Assembly (NCBI GenBank): GCA_022783865.1 | Contig: JALFYY010000015.1 | Location: 1-64,000, forward strand | Direction of reading: 5' to 3' | DNA length: 64,000 bases | Origin: Bacteroidales bacterium | GTDB lineage: Bacteria > Bacteroidota > Bacteroidia > Bacteroidales > Paludibacteraceae | Part shown: piece after piece, positions 28,019-37,749 of the stretch | Layout: each line of letters starts with the position of its first letter | Position numbering within the stretch: the first letter of the stretch is position 1 | Notes under the pieces: model-generated | What the model saw: the letters and a program-made list of their open reading frames with translations, nothing else | Database searches by the model: none | Told to the model about the DNA's origin: nothing | Program-made: the position numbers and the translations under genes

Positions 28019-28539
28019 TAATGTATAAGCGACGATATTTCTATATCTTTGTCGAATACGGATCTTCCCTTTAGATCGTCTAACTCGGCTAAGAAACTAA
28101 CGTATATCTTCTTTACACCGAATTTCTTTACTAATTTCACGGCGGCTTCCATTGTACCTCCTGTAGCCAAAAGATCATCGTGAAGCAATACAACGTCATC
28201 TGTGGTCAGGGCATCTCGATGGATTTCAATTGTGTCCACGCCATACTCTTTTTCATAACTTTCTGTAATTACACTGGCAGGTAATTTGCCTTTTTTTCTA
28301 ATAGGAACAAACCCGGCTCCCAGTTCTTCGGCAACGATAGGCGCTATAATAAACCCTCTTGATTCTATGCCCAATACTTTGGTTATACCTTTCCCTTGGT
28401 ATTCTTTCAGCATTTCGCTTTTGAACCAGTGCATACATTTCGGATTTAAGAATGCTGTTGTGATGTCGCGGAATAAGATACCTTTTTTCGGAAAATCGGG
28501 CACATCACGGATGATTTTCTTTACATCTTCACTTGTCAT
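28015..28539 (-). CDS. apt: Adenine phosphoribosyltransferase
   Basis: A 174-residue purine-salvage enzyme that converts adenine plus PRPP to AMP. Signatures: FPKKGILFRDITTAF at the N terminus, GIESRGFIIAPIVAEELG, and the PRPP loop VVLLHDDLLATGGTM. Length matches bacterial Apt. It starts 47 bp after mnmG, with a parS site in between, and ends overlapping uvrC by 4 bp. Confidence 0.97.
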   Translation of the reverse strand: MTSEDVKKIIRDVPDFPKKGILFRDITTAFLNPKCMHWFKSEMLKEYQGKGITKVLGIESRGFIIAPIVAEELGAGFVPIRKKGKLPASVITESYEKEYGVDTIEIHRDALTTDDVVLLHDDLLATGGTMEAAVKLVKKFGVKKIYVSFLAELDDLKGRSVFDKDIEISSLIHY

Positions 28540-28570
28540 AGTCTTTTTGTTTGTTATATTTATATTCTAT

Positions 28571-28586
28571 TGTTTCACGTGGAACA
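28571..28586. promoter_or_regulatory. parS: parS centromere-like site (ParB/Noc-type palindrome)
   Basis: TGTTTCACGTGGAACA at 28571-28586; the minus strand reads TGTTCCACGTGAAACA, identical to the Bacillus subtilis parS consensus. It sits in the 47-bp gap between mnmG and apt, directly abutting the mnmG stop codon. A 16-bp exact match is very unlikely by chance in 64 kb. I see no second copy in the window, and no ParA/ParB gene here. Confidence 0.88.
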
Positions 28587-30461
28587 TTATCTCCCCATTA
28601 GTATGAGTAGTACGCTTATGTCGTTAGGTGACACTCCTGGTATTCTGCTCGCTTGACCAATCGTCTTGGGGCGTATTTTGCATAGTTTCTGTTTGGCTTC
28701 TGTTGATATTGATTGTATAGAATTATAGTTGAATCCATTGGGAATGTTGATGTCATCCAATCTGCTTAGTTTGTTGGCGATAATCTTTTCTCTGTCAATA
28801 TATCCCTGATATTTGATGTCTATTTCTACACTTTCTGTTATTTCTTCCTTTCGGTTTGGTATGTTGTCTATTAGTTCTTGCAATGCAGGAATAGCGTTTG
28901 CCAAACCTTGAATTTCTACTTGTGGACGCAAAACCAAATCCGCTAATTTGCAACTGTGTTGAATGGCTTGTGAGCTGATACATTCTAAATAACTGTTAAT
29001 CTCTTGCGGTTTTACGGAATGGGTTTGTAAGAATTGTGCTAACTCTTGTTTCTGTTCTTCTTTGCTTTGCCATAAACTATATCTATTGCTTTTTGCCAAA
29101 CCAATCTCGTATGCTTTTTTTGTCAGTCGGGCATCGGCATTATCTTGCCGAAGCAATATTCTATATTCCGCTCTTGAAGTGAACATTCGATAGGGTTCAT
29201 CCACACCTTTGTTCACCAAATCATCAATTAATACACCGATATATGCTTCATCTCTTGCCAAGGTAAACGGACTGCCACCGGTGCAATTTTGGTGTGCATT
29301 GATGCCTGCAATAATGCCTTGTCCTGCAGCTTCCTCATATCCTGTTGTACCATTGATTTGTCCTGCAAAAAATAGGTTATGTACCAATTTGGTTTCCAAA
29401 GTATGGTATAGTTGCGTAGGGTCAAAGAAATCGTATTCTATTGCATAACCGGGGCGATAAAGTACGATGTTTTCCAATCCTTTTATTGTCTTGAGGGCAT
29501 TTAGTTGAATCTGTAAGGGTAGTGACGAGGAAAAGCCGTTAATGTAATATTCATTTGAATCTACGCCCTCAGGTTCTATAAACAACTGGTGCGATTCTTT
29601 GTCTGCAAAAGTCACAATCTTGGTTTCTATACTGGGGCAATATCTCGGACCGATACTCTTTATTTGACCATTATAAAGAGGGCTGTATTGCAGTCCTTTT
29701 CTCAGTTCTTCGTGTGTCTGTGCATTGGTGTTTGTAATCCAACAACTCATCTGTTTCAGCTGTCGTTTTACGTCCGTTATATAGGTAAACTGATGAAAAT
29801 CGTCTTCTCCCTTTTGTTCGGTCATAACTGTAAAGTCAATACTCCGTGCGTCAACTCTGCAAGGAGTGCCGGTTTTCATTCTGTCTGTTTTGAATCCGAT
29901 ATCTTTTAACTGCTCAGTTATACCATAGGATGCAGGTTCTGAAATGCGTCCGCCTGGTATTTGCTTTGGTCCGAAATGCAATAGACCGTTCAAAAAAGTG
30001 CCATTGGTCAATATTACGGCTCTGGCCTTCATTTCTATGCCTAATGCTGTTCTGACGCCACATATTATATTGTTTTTTATAATTAACTGAGTAACAATAT
30101 CTTGCCATATTGTTAGATTGTCTGTGTGGCTCAAGCAGCGAGTCCATTCTTCGATAAATTGCTTTCGGTCGCTTTGCGAGCGTGGACTCCACATCGCAGG
30201 TCCTTTCGAACGGTTGAGCATTCTGAATTGTATGGCACTCCTATCTGTCACCATTGCCATCTGGCCTCCTAATGCATCTATCTCTCTCACAATTTGTCCC
30301 TTGGCAATTCCACCTACAGCCGGATTACAACTCATTTGACCGATTTTGTTCATATCCATCGTGATGAGTAGTGTCTTGCTGCCTAAGTTTGCTGCGGCAC
30401 ATGCTGCTTCACATCCTGCATGTCCGGCTCCTACTACGATAATATCATATATAAAATCCAT
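28587..30461 (-). CDS. mnmG: tRNA uridine-5-carboxymethylaminomethyl modification enzyme MnmG (GidA)
   Basis: A 624-residue FAD enzyme that with MnmE makes the cmnm5 group on U34 of several tRNAs. FAD-binding motif [19 protein letters not shown] at the N terminus, [31 protein letters not shown], and the C-terminal [14 protein letters not shown] region are all typical. Length is normal. It lies 21 bp downstream of rodA and is followed immediately by parS. In many bacteria gidA lies near the replication origin, which agrees with the parS site. Confidence 0.97.
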   Translation of the reverse strand: MDFIYDIIVVGAGHAGCEAACAAANLGSKTLLITMDMNKIGQMSCNPAVGGIAKGQIVREIDALGGQMAMVTDRSAIQFRMLNRSKGPAMWSPRSQSDRKQFIEEWTRCLSHTDNLTIWQDIVTQLIIKNNIICGVRTALGIEMKARAVILTNGTFLNGLLHFGPKQIPGGRISEPASYGITEQLKDIGFKTDRMKTGTPCRVDARSIDFTVMTEQKGEDDFHQFTYITDVKRQLKQMSCWITNTNAQTHEELRKGLQYSPLYNGQIKSIGPRYCPSIETKIVTFADKESHQLFIEPEGVDSNEYYINGFSSSLPLQIQLNALKTIKGLENIVLYRPGYAIEYDFFDPTQLYHTLETKLVHNLFFAGQINGTTGYEEAAGQGIIAGINAHQNCTGGSPFTLARDEAYIGVLIDDLVNKGVDEPYRMFTSRAEYRILLRQDNADARLTKKAYEIGLAKSNRYSLWQSKEEQKQELAQFLQTHSVKPQEINSYLECISSQAIQHSCKLADLVLRPQVEIQGLANAIPALQELIDNIPNRKEEITESVEIDIKYQGYIDREKIIANKLSRLDDINIPNGFNYNSIQSISTEAKQKLCKIRPKTIGQASRIPGVSPNDISVLLILMGR

Positions 30462-30482
30462 ATTTATTTAATAATCTGTTTT

Positions 30483-31934
30483 CTAACTTACTTTGCCGTC
30501 TGCGTCCAATTTAAGGAAGATAAATAGCAAGATACTGAATCCCCATAGTGACGATCCACCATAGCTAAACAATGGCAATGGAATACCAATTACGGGCAAT
30601 AATCCTAACACCATGCCAATATTGATAACCAAATGGAAGATCAGTATGCCGGCTACGCAATAACCATAAATTCTGTTAAATTGTCGCTTTTGTTTCTCTG
30701 CTAAATGTATAAGGCGCATAATTAGGGACAAATACAGAATTAGCAATCCTGCAGATCCGATAAATCCCCATTCTTCGCCCACTGTGCAGAAAATAAAATC
30801 TGTATCCTGCTCAGGAACGAACTTCAGTTTGGTTTGTGTGCCTTGCAAAAATCCTTTGCCGGTTACACCGCCTGAACCGATGGCAATCTTTGATTGATTC
30901 ACATTGTATCCGGCACCCGATAAATCCTCTTTCAATCCCAACAATACCTCAATCCTCGTCCTTTGGTGTTGTCGCAATATGTTGTTAAACATAAAGTTAC
31001 AACTATAGCAGTATGCACCTGTCAATATGTTGAATACCATCAGAAACGCTATGCTCCGCAGTTTTTGTTTAATGCTGATGATGAGCAAATACAGGCTTGA
31101 TATCCCCGTTGTAATGGTGGCAACCAATCCCAAATCAACCGGTGTCCACTGGTTGATGAGTAGTGCAACGCCAAAACTAATCGTGTTCATCGCAATAAAA
31201 ATCCAGGTCGTTACGGGCTTCTTCGTCTTGGTTGCAATGAAATAAACATCAATGAGTAAAATTGCTAACATGCAAACCGTTATGCTCGCACTTCCCACCC
31301 CGATAGGCAATGTTGTTACATTCAGTTTGATGGCTAATACGAAAAAGCAGATGGCAGCGGCACCTAATAATAAAACATATCCCGTCATGCCTTCTCTGTA
31401 AAACATGAGCAAAAACGATAGGAATACCAATGCTGAACCTGTTTCTTTTTGCAGCACCATAATGATGAACATGGGTATCATAATCAACAATCCAGGCACA
31501 ACTAAATCCTTGTAATCCCTTATCCGGTATTCATATTGCCCCATATATTTTGCCAATGCTAATGCCGTGAAGCATTTGGCAAATTCCGCAGGCTGTAGAC
31601 TCACCGGACCGAGCTTAATCCATGATAATGAACCTTTAATATCACTCGCCAATATCGGGGTAACAATCAGTACCACTATCCAAATGCCATAAATGATATA
31701 TGCTAAAATGTTATATACCTTGCTGTCTATCAGCAATATTATGCCACCCATCAGTAGTGCTGTCAGTATCCAAACGAATTGTTTGCCGGCGCGGTTGCCA
31801 AAGTCAAATATACTGGTTTGTTCAAAGTTGTAACTCGCGCCATAGATATTCATCCAACCGAATAGCATGATAGCGACGAACATCGCAATTGTCAACCAAT
31901 CAATAGTTTTTAATATGTTATCGTTTCTTGACAT
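30483..31934 (-). CDS. rodA: Rod-shape SEDS glycosyltransferase RodA
   Basis: 483 residues from the Met at 31934 (SRNDNILKTIDW), chosen over a longer start that would overlap mrdA by 68 bp; the chosen start overlaps it by 17 bp. About ten to twelve membrane helices with the SEDS signature NQSKIAIGSGGVTGKGFLQ and the loop FVPEQDTDFIFCTVGEEWGF. It polymerises lipid II glycan strands with PBP2 in the elongasome. The middle holds extra hydrophobic segments (about residues 220-310), as often seen in Bacteroidetes RodA. Confidence 0.95.
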   Translation of the reverse strand: MSRNDNILKTIDWLTIAMFVAIMLFGWMNIYGASYNFEQTSIFDFGNRAGKQFVWILTALLMGGIILLIDSKVYNILAYIIYGIWIVVLIVTPILASDIKGSLSWIKLGPVSLQPAEFAKCFTALALAKYMGQYEYRIRDYKDLVVPGLLIMIPMFIIMVLQKETGSALVFLSFLLMFYREGMTGYVLLLGAAAICFFVLAIKLNVTTLPIGVGSASITVCMLAILLIDVYFIATKTKKPVTTWIFIAMNTISFGVALLINQWTPVDLGLVATITTGISSLYLLIISIKQKLRSIAFLMVFNILTGAYCYSCNFMFNNILRQHQRTRIEVLLGLKEDLSGAGYNVNQSKIAIGSGGVTGKGFLQGTQTKLKFVPEQDTDFIFCTVGEEWGFIGSAGLLILYLSLIMRLIHLAEKQKRQFNRIYGYCVAGILIFHLVINIGMVLGLLPVIGIPLPLFSYGGSSLWGFSILLFIFLKLDADGKVS

Positions 31935-33759
31935 CGGGGTTAATGATTGTTTTAGCGATATGGTCGTACAAGTAAGTTCGTTCAATTTTGCCTTTTAGGT
32001 ACTGTTCTATTATCATACTGCCAATCGGGGCTGCCCAAGTGGCTCCGAAACCGGCATTTTCCACTATCACGGCTACTACTATTTCGGGAGCATCCATCGG
32101 TGCCATACCGACAAATAGAGCGTGGTCTTTGTTGTCCTTTCCGTTCTGCGTTGTGCCCGTTTTGCCGCCTATCTCTATTCCTTCAATCTTATACCATTTG
32201 CTCGAACCCTCTTCCATCACTTGTTGCATACCTTGTTTAACCAATTGAAAATGTTTCTTGTCAATGTCAATTGTGTGCCGATGTTCCAACAAACTGTCGG
32301 TCTTGCAAAGGTGCGGACTGACGTAATATCCCTCATTGGCAATGGCAGCCGTCATATTGGCAAGTTGCAATGGTGTCACCAGAATTTCTCCTTGACCGAT
32401 GGATAGCGATCTGATAGTCAATGCTCTCCAACTTTTCTTTCCATAATATCTGTCATAAAATGCAGTGGTCGGTATGTTGCCGCTCGATTGTTCACTGATG
32501 TCGCTGTCTGCAAATCGTTGCCCGAAACCGAACGACATTACATAATCTCTCCACCGATTGTAATTCTCTTTGAAATGCTCATTCTTTTCTCCGTATCCCC
32601 CTTGTTCCAATAAATCCCTAAAAGCACAGTAGAAATATGGATTACAACTCTGTTCCAACGCATTGATGACATCTATCTGTGTCCCGTGCGAGTGGGTACA
32701 ACGTATTGGCTGACTGCTTCTTCCGTTGCAAATATAGCGCGTCTGTGAGTTAATAGCCCCTTCTTGTAGTGCAATCAGTGCTTGCACTGTCTTAAAGGTT
32801 GATCCGGGCGAATATTGTGCTTGCGTGGCTCTGTTTAGTAGCGGCTTCGTAGGGTCGTGTAGTAGGGCTTGATAGTTTTTCGATCTTGCTCTGCCCACCA
32901 ATAGCGATGGATTCCAAGTGGGGCTCGATGCCATAGCCAGCACTTCGCCTGTTTTCGGGGCGATAGCAACCATACTGCCAATTTTTCCGTTCAGCAATTC
33001 TTCTGCAACTTTCTGTAATTCAATGTCTATTGTCAGTGTTATATCTTTGCCCTGTTTGGCGGGTTCATCCATTTCGCCGTCTTTATATTTCCCTTGAATG
33101 CGTCCCCTTGAGTCTCGCATCCATATCTCCACACCTTTCTCGCCTCTCAGTTGGACCTCGTATGTCCTTTCAATGCCGCTTTTGCCCGTATAGTCACCGG
33201 TTGCATAATACGCATTTTTGTCTATCTCTTGTTGTGTCACTTCCCCGACGCTCCCTAATATTTGTGCGGCAGCATTGTAAGTATAGTCTCTTCTTGTTTG
33301 TTTTCGGATGTCAATGCCGGGGAACTTGTATAGTGTCTCTTGCAAAGGAGTGATTTCTTCTTTGCTCAGTTGGCTGAGAAATGTCTGTGGGGTATAGCGT
33401 GAATAGCCTCTGTTTTTCTTTCGGTTCTGTATTTCCTGCATTCTTTGTCTGAATGTGGCGGTATCTATCGATAATGCGTTGCAGAACCCGAGAGTATCAA
33501 ACGTTTTGCCCATTTCCTGAATAATCATACTCACCTCATAAATAGGTTGGTTCAGTACGAGCAGTTTCCCGTTTCTGTCATATATCAACCCGCGCGACGG
33601 ACTGATTGTCTGTTTCAGCAACGCATTGCTTTCGGCTTTGTTTTTAGTGGTTTCATCGAGAATTTGCAGACTGAACAACTTCCCGATATATACCATTACA
33701 ATCATCGTCACAACGATGGTAATCACATAGCGCCTGTTATAGTATTTGTCGTTCAGCAT
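31918..33759 (-). CDS. mrdA: Penicillin-binding protein 2 (elongasome transpeptidase)
   Basis: A 613-residue class B PBP. One N-terminal membrane helix (about 12-32), the dimerisation/pedestal domain (ISPSRGLIYDRNGKLL), and a transpeptidase domain with SxxK at Ser320-Lys323 (SPGSTFK), SxN at Ser371 (QSCNPYF) and KTG at Lys533 (GGKTGTTQNG). The active site is complete. It crosslinks peptidoglycan during side-wall growth with RodA, whose gene overlaps it by 17 bp, and is preceded by mreD with a 4-bp gap. Confidence 0.97.
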   Translation of the reverse strand: MLNDKYYNRRYVITIVVTMIVMVYIGKLFSLQILDETTKNKAESNALLKQTISPSRGLIYDRNGKLLVLNQPIYEVSMIIQEMGKTFDTLGFCNALSIDTATFRQRMQEIQNRKKNRGYSRYTPQTFLSQLSKEEITPLQETLYKFPGIDIRKQTRRDYTYNAAAQILGSVGEVTQQEIDKNAYYATGDYTGKSGIERTYEVQLRGEKGVEIWMRDSRGRIQGKYKDGEMDEPAKQGKDITLTIDIELQKVAEELLNGKIGSMVAIAPKTGEVLAMASSPTWNPSLLVGRARSKNYQALLHDPTKPLLNRATQAQYSPGSTFKTVQALIALQEGAINSQTRYICNGRSSQPIRCTHSHGTQIDVINALEQSCNPYFYCAFRDLLEQGGYGEKNEHFKENYNRWRDYVMSFGFGQRFADSDISEQSSGNIPTTAFYDRYYGKKSWRALTIRSLSIGQGEILVTPLQLANMTAAIANEGYYVSPHLCKTDSLLEHRHTIDIDKKHFQLVKQGMQQVMEEGSSKWYKIEGIEIGGKTGTTQNGKDNKDHALFVGMAPMDAPEIVVAVIVENAGFGATWAAPIGSMIIEQYLKGKIERTYLYDHIAKTIINPDVKKR

Positions 33760-33763
33760 ACCC

Positions 33764-34258
33764 TTAGTTTCTCAATAGGTCAATTCCGGCAATTATACCG
33801 ATGGAAACGACCGAACTCAAGGCTGTCTGAGCCAAAGTCATCCACCAGCAATGCCAACTGAATGCCGCTAAAGCAAACAATATTATATGGTGCAAAACAA
33901 TCAATATGCTTATGTATTTCAAGTAGTTGATTCGTCCGATGTTCCGTCCGTTAATGGTGCCGATGAGGCGGTCGTTCTCATTGACAATCTTCTTAATCAG
34001 CAGTGGGCGGAAATAACCGACAGCCGTACAAGCCGCTGTGTGTACACCGGGCGTATTGGCAAACAGGTCCATCACAACGCCTGTCCCGAAGCCGATACTC
34101 ATTTCTATCCATCGGGGCAATTGTACGGGCAACGCCAACAAAAACAGTACATATACGTATGGGTGGCATAAGCCTAAAAATTGCAAATGGTCAACCAATA
34201 GCAATTGCAGCAGTACCACTGTCAAAAAGCGCAATATGTTTTCTATCCACAAGTTCAT
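33764..34258 (-). CDS. mreD: Rod-shape determining protein MreD
   Basis: A 164-residue protein with about five membrane helices and the small, poorly conserved MreD pattern (LLLVDHLQFLGLCHPYVYVLF, then GFGTGVVMDLFANTPGVHTA). The position between mreC (4-bp overlap) and mrdA (4-bp gap) makes the assignment secure. It is an inner-membrane partner of MreC and PBP2. Confidence 0.93.
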   Translation of the reverse strand: MNLWIENILRFLTVVLLQLLLVDHLQFLGLCHPYVYVLFLLALPVQLPRWIEMSIGFGTGVVMDLFANTPGVHTAACTAVGYFRPLLIKKIVNENDRLIGTINGRNIGRINYLKYISILIVLHHIILFALAAFSWHCWWMTLAQTALSSVVSIGIIAGIDLLRN

Positions 34259-35088
34259 TCTCTCGTTGTCGTTTGTTCCAATTCCTCACGTTCCTTTGAA
34301 TGGCTATAGCCGATGATTTTCACATAGTTAAGCCTTTTGAAATCCACCGCTAAACGTACCTGTATCTTGTGATAAGCGTCCGTTTCGTGCATATCTGTCT
34401 TTTCTACCGTTCCCACCGGAATACCCTGTGGAAATATCGCCGACAACTGACTTGTTATCACTTCGTCGCCTTCTCTCACCGTTATATGCCGGTCAATATC
34501 CAATAAGTTGGCGTAACGATAATCTCTGCCCAACCATTCCAATGAACCAACCTGACCGCTGTCGCCTAATTGGCAACTGATGGATAAGTCTGGATGAATC
34601 AACGGAATCACCAACGCATATCGCTCCGATACTTTCGTCACAATCCCTACAACTCCGTCTTGGTTCACTACTCCCATGTCTTTCTCTACGCCGTCTCTTG
34701 ATCCCTTGTTCAGTGTCAAGTAGTTACGTGCGGCATTTGTAGTGCTGTTAATCACTTTGGCGGGGATATACTGATAGTCCAAATGGGCATATCTGTATGT
34801 TGTCGAATCCTCTGCTTGCCCTTCCAATCGGTTTTCCAAGGCGGTCACTTGGTTACGCAATGCAGTGTTCTCTTCGTTGAGTGCTTCGTTGATTTCCCGT
34901 AAACGGAAATAACCGGTCAGGTTGCTTTCCATCTGATGAAAACTGCCGGATATCCTTACTGACGATGCAAACATGCGGCTACGCGGATATTCGTTCCCGT
35001 AAACAACGAGAACAAATGCCGCGATTTCCAATGCGATGAACAATAGAAATACGTAATGTTGAGCTAAGAAGCGCAGTAGGTTTTTCAT
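34255..35088 (-). CDS. mreC: Rod-shape determining protein MreC
   Basis: 277 residues: a single N-terminal membrane helix (about 11-28), a coiled-coil at about 60-95 (REINEALNEENTALRNQV), and the two-lobed beta domain with KVINSTTNAARNYLTLNKG, then VGIVTKVSERYALVIPLIHP. MreC activates PBP2-RodA from the periplasmic side. It follows mreB by 39 bp and overlaps mreD by 4 bp. Confidence 0.96.
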   Translation of the reverse strand: MKNLLRFLAQHYVFLLFIALEIAAFVLVVYGNEYPRSRMFASSVRISGSFHQMESNLTGYFRLREINEALNEENTALRNQVTALENRLEGQAEDSTTYRYAHLDYQYIPAKVINSTTNAARNYLTLNKGSRDGVEKDMGVVNQDGVVGIVTKVSERYALVIPLIHPDLSISCQLGDSGQVGSLEWLGRDYRYANLLDIDRHITVREGDEVITSQLSAIFPQGIPVGTVEKTDMHETDAYHKIQVRLAVDFKRLNYVKIIGYSHSKEREELEQTTTRE

Positions 35089-35127
35089 AAAAGATGGGGG
35101 CGGATTGCTCCGCCCGCACTCAGTCGC

Positions 35128-36147
35128 TTATCTGATTAAGAATCCGAAGTTTTTGGTGTTCTTCAGCGCAATGCCCGTACCGCGTGCAACGGCGTGCAAC
35201 GGATCGTCTGCAATGTGGAATTTGATGGTGATTTTGTCCGTCAGACGTTGTGCCAAGCCGTGCAGCAATGCGCCGCCGCCTGCCAGATAAATACCGTTCT
35301 TCACGATGTCCGCATAAAGCTCCGGAGGCGTGTTTTCCAACGCTTGCAGAATAGCGTTCTCTATCTTCGAGATTGATTTCTCCAGGCAATGTGCTATCTC
35401 TTGGTAACTGATGGGAACTTCCATAGGCAGGGCTGTCACTTTGTTCGGACCGATTACCATAAAGTCCTCTGGCGGATTTTCCAATTCGGTCAATGCCGAA
35501 CCCACTTGCATTTTGATGCGTTCTGCCGTTGGCTCGTCTATACGCATATTGTGCATACGGCTCATATAGTCGATTATATCGGCATTCAAATCATCGCCCG
35601 CCGTCTTGATGGACTTGTTGGCAACGATGCCGCCCAGCGAAATTACGGCAATCTCAGTCGTACCGCCGCCTATATCCACTATCATGCAACCGTCGCTACT
35701 CTCTACGTCTATACCGATACCCAATGCCGCAGCGATAGGTTCGTATATCATATAAACGTCTCTTGCACCGGCATGTTCCGAACTGTCGCGTACCGCACGG
35801 ATTTCAACTTCCGTACTGCCTGACGGAATGCAGACAACCATTTTCAGCGACGGAACAAACAACTGGTGATTTCTCGGTATCATCTTAATCATGCCCCTGA
35901 TCATCATTTCACAGGCGTAAAAGTCTGCAATCACACCGTCGCGCAACGGACGGACGGTGCGGATCATATTGCCGCCTTTGCCGATCATCTGTTGAGCCTT
36001 TCTGCCTACAGCAACCATTTTGTTGTCTGCCGTACTGATTGCCACTACCGATGGTTCGTCCACTACCACCTTGTCATCGCAAATGATGATGGTGTTCGCT
36101 GTACCCAAGTCGATGGCAATTTCCTGAGTTAATGAAAATAATCCCAT
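35128..36147 (-). CDS. mreB: Rod-shape determining actin homologue MreB
   Basis: A 339-residue bacterial actin that organises wall elongation. ATP-binding motifs are in order: phosphate-1 IAIDLGTANTIIICDD, connect-1 region RPLRDGVIADFYACE, phosphate-2 MIVDIGGGTTEIAVISLGG, and adenosine motif IYLAGGGALLHGLAQRL. Length is normal. It is the first gene of the minus-strand operon mreB-mreC-mreD-mrdA-rodA and probably onward to mnmG. A promoter lies about 160 bp upstream, so the leader is about 155 nt. Confidence 0.98.
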   Translation of the reverse strand: MGLFSLTQEIAIDLGTANTIIICDDKVVVDEPSVVAISTADNKMVAVGRKAQQMIGKGGNMIRTVRPLRDGVIADFYACEMMIRGMIKMIPRNHQLFVPSLKMVVCIPSGSTEVEIRAVRDSSEHAGARDVYMIYEPIAAALGIGIDVESSDGCMIVDIGGGTTEIAVISLGGIVANKSIKTAGDDLNADIIDYMSRMHNMRIDEPTAERIKMQVGSALTELENPPEDFMVIGPNKVTALPMEVPISYQEIAHCLEKSISKIENAILQALENTPPELYADIVKNGIYLAGGGALLHGLAQRLTDKITIKFHIADDPLHAVARGTGIALKNTKNFGFLIR

Positions 36148-36308
36148 TGTCTTTTATATGTTTTATTCAATTGTTAATATTCTCTTTTGCTTCTTCTTTG
36201 CTCCGTTTTGTCAGAACGTTATCTGTTGATATGCGACTTGTTATCAATCAGATTTTGTCTTTTCTCTTTTGTCCTTGTTCTTTCTTCCGAACAATTTTTT
36301 ACCAACTG

Positions 36309-36340
36309 CAAAACTACGAAAAAAAAATCAATCTGGCAAT
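36309..36340 (-). promoter_or_regulatory. Promoter of the mreB operon
   Basis: Minus strand: -33 ATTG (36337-36340), 20 bp including a run of nine T, -7 TAGTTTTG (36309-36316) followed by CA. A good Bacteroidetes consensus match. Confidence 0.65.
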
Positions 36341-36417
36341 ATCTTTCTCCGATATATTTTTCAATCATTTTTCTGCCTTCTTTCCGACACCGGGATTTCC
36401 TTCCTATATCTCAAAAA

Positions 36418-36527
36418 ATCCGCCATTCCATCGGGAAAGTCTCTTTCCCGATACAATATTTAGAGATGCGATTTATCGCGTCTAAGGGATAAAAGATGAA
36501 AATGTAGAGGCGGGGCGTGCCCCGTCT
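36418..36527 (+). repeat. Composite repeat block, copy A (left part)
   Basis: Starts AATCCGCCATTCCATCGGGAA, contains a GGGAAAGTCTCTTTCCC hairpin, a TTATCG-core module (GATGCGATTTATCGCGTC) and, at 36504-36527, an ACGGGGC-core module with one change (GTAGAGGCGGGGC). Nearly identical to 37750-37861 on the other side of the rubrerythrin gene. The gap 36148-37155 carries no gene, only the mreB leader and promoter, these repeats and an 11-bp array. Confidence 0.85.
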
Positions 36528-36626
36528 AATATATCCGCCAATGCCTTGTAGAGATGCGATTAGGGCTTGTCCAATTGCGTCTAAAACATCCGATAGTGCT
36601 ATGTAGAGACGGGGCGTGCCCCGTCT
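36528..36626 (+). repeat. 99-bp insertion of two chained palindromic modules
   Basis: Contains the linker ATATATCCGCCAATGC, a GCGATTAGGGCTTG module (36548-36582), the linker AAAACATCCGATAGTGCT and an exact ACGGGGC module (36603-36626). Relative to copy B at 37750 this is an extra 99 bp bounded by the same 24-bp module. The final module is followed by eight T, so it could also act as a plus-strand terminator. Confidence 0.8.
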
Positions 36627-36820
36627 TTTTTTTATGCTGGATAGCCGATTAGTGTTACTTTACGGAGAACCAACTGACCCCTTAAGGGAAAAATTAATGG
36701 TTAGTTAACGTCAATTAACAGATGACCGAATGGTCCGATAATGCACTATTAACTATTGATTATTAACTATTAACTCTTTTGTCCTTTGCCCCTTGGTTCG
36801 TTTGTCAAATCCTCTGGGAG

Positions 36821-36840
36821 TGTGGGCGTCCTCGCCCGCA
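36821..36840 (+). repeat. Palindromic module, TGGGCG/CGCCC core
   Basis: GTGTGGGCGTCCTCGCCCGCA-type copy preceded by CTCTGGGA. Same core as at 11528, 53461 and 57239. Confidence 0.65.
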
Positions 36841-36941
36841 GATATAGCAATACAATAAATGGAAAGGTCAATGAATGGCGATTAACTGAGAACCAAATTC
36901 ACAAATCGTAAATTATCCGGTTGTCAGATATAGTCATAATT

Positions 36942-37029
36942 TACGCAATATATACGTAGGATTTACGTAAGATATACGGAGGATATACGTAATATATACG
37001 TAAGATATACGTAGGATAAACGTAAGATT
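36942..37029 (+). repeat. 11-bp tandem array (TACGTARGATA), 8 units
   Basis: Eight contiguous 11-bp units: TACGCAATATA, TACGTAGGATT, TACGTAAGATA, TACGGAGGATA, TACGTAATATA, TACGTAAGATA, TACGTAGGATA, AACGTAAGATT. It is followed by CGTATGACATC..ATCGGGAC and CTGACTTC (37030-37064), the same tail as after the 11703-11779 array. Confidence 0.85.
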
Positions 37030-37155
37030 CGTATGACATCATCGGGACCTTATGCTGACTTCTCCCTGCTCCGCACATATTTTCCCTTGTCCTATGGGCA
37101 ACTTTGGTACGCTTTTTGTCCATATTTCATATTATCAACTTAAAATTGTACGTAT

Positions 37156-37731
37156 ATGAAATCATTGAAAGGAACACAAACAGAGAAGAATCTCGTTTTA
37201 TCTTTTGCCGGTGAGAGCCAGGCGCGTAACCGCTATACCTATTTTGCTTCTGTAGCCAAGAAAGAAGGATTCGAGCAGATTGCCGCAATCTTCCAGGAGA
37301 CGGCTGATCAGGAAAAAGAACATGCAAAACGCATGTTCAAATGGTTGGAAGGAGGATCGGTGGAAATCACCGCTTCTTATCCCGCAGGAGTAATCGGAAA
37401 AACCATTGACAATCTGCAGGAAGCGGCTGCAGGCGAGCACGAAGAATGGGCAGAGATGTATCCTCATTTCGCTGACGTTGCCGATGCTGAAGGTTTTCCT
37501 GAGATAGCTGCTATGTATCGCGCAATATCGATAGCAGAAAAGGGTCACGAAGAACGCTATCGTGCTTTCGTTGCCAATGTCGAAGCAGCAAAGATTTTTG
37601 CTAAAGACGACGAGGTGGTTTGGCAATGTCGCAATTGCGGTTATATTCATGTTGGCAAGGAAGCTCCCCAAGTTTGTCCTGCCTGCCTCCATCCGCAAGC
37701 TTATTTCGAAATAAAGAAAAACAACTACTGA
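37156..37731 (+). CDS. rbr: Rubrerythrin
   Basis: A 191-residue non-haem diiron protein that reduces hydrogen peroxide in anaerobes. The ferritin-like domain carries the ligand motifs FAGESQARNRY, FQETADQEKEHAKR, AAAGEHEEW and AISIAEKGHEERY; the C-terminal rubredoxin domain has CRNCGYIHVGKEAPQVC plus PACLHPQ. Complete and standard length. It is a single gene framed by two copies of a composite repeat. No clear TAnnTTTG box was found upstream; a module at 37838-37861 followed by a T-run probably terminates it. Confidence 0.97.
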   Translation: MKSLKGTQTEKNLVLSFAGESQARNRYTYFASVAKKEGFEQIAAIFQETADQEKEHAKRMFKWLEGGSVEITASYPAGVIGKTIDNLQEAAAGEHEEWAEMYPHFADVADAEGFPEIAAMYRAISIAEKGHEERYRAFVANVEAAKIFAKDDEVVWQCRNCGYIHVGKEAPQVCPACLHPQAYFEIKKNNY

Positions 37732-37749
37732 TCCTTGGATAATCTATCG

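Noticed and set aside
36941..37123. 60-codon minus-strand ORF with YVYPxYILR repeats
   Set aside because: Repetitive protein is just the translation of the 11-bp array (period 33 nt in protein terms).
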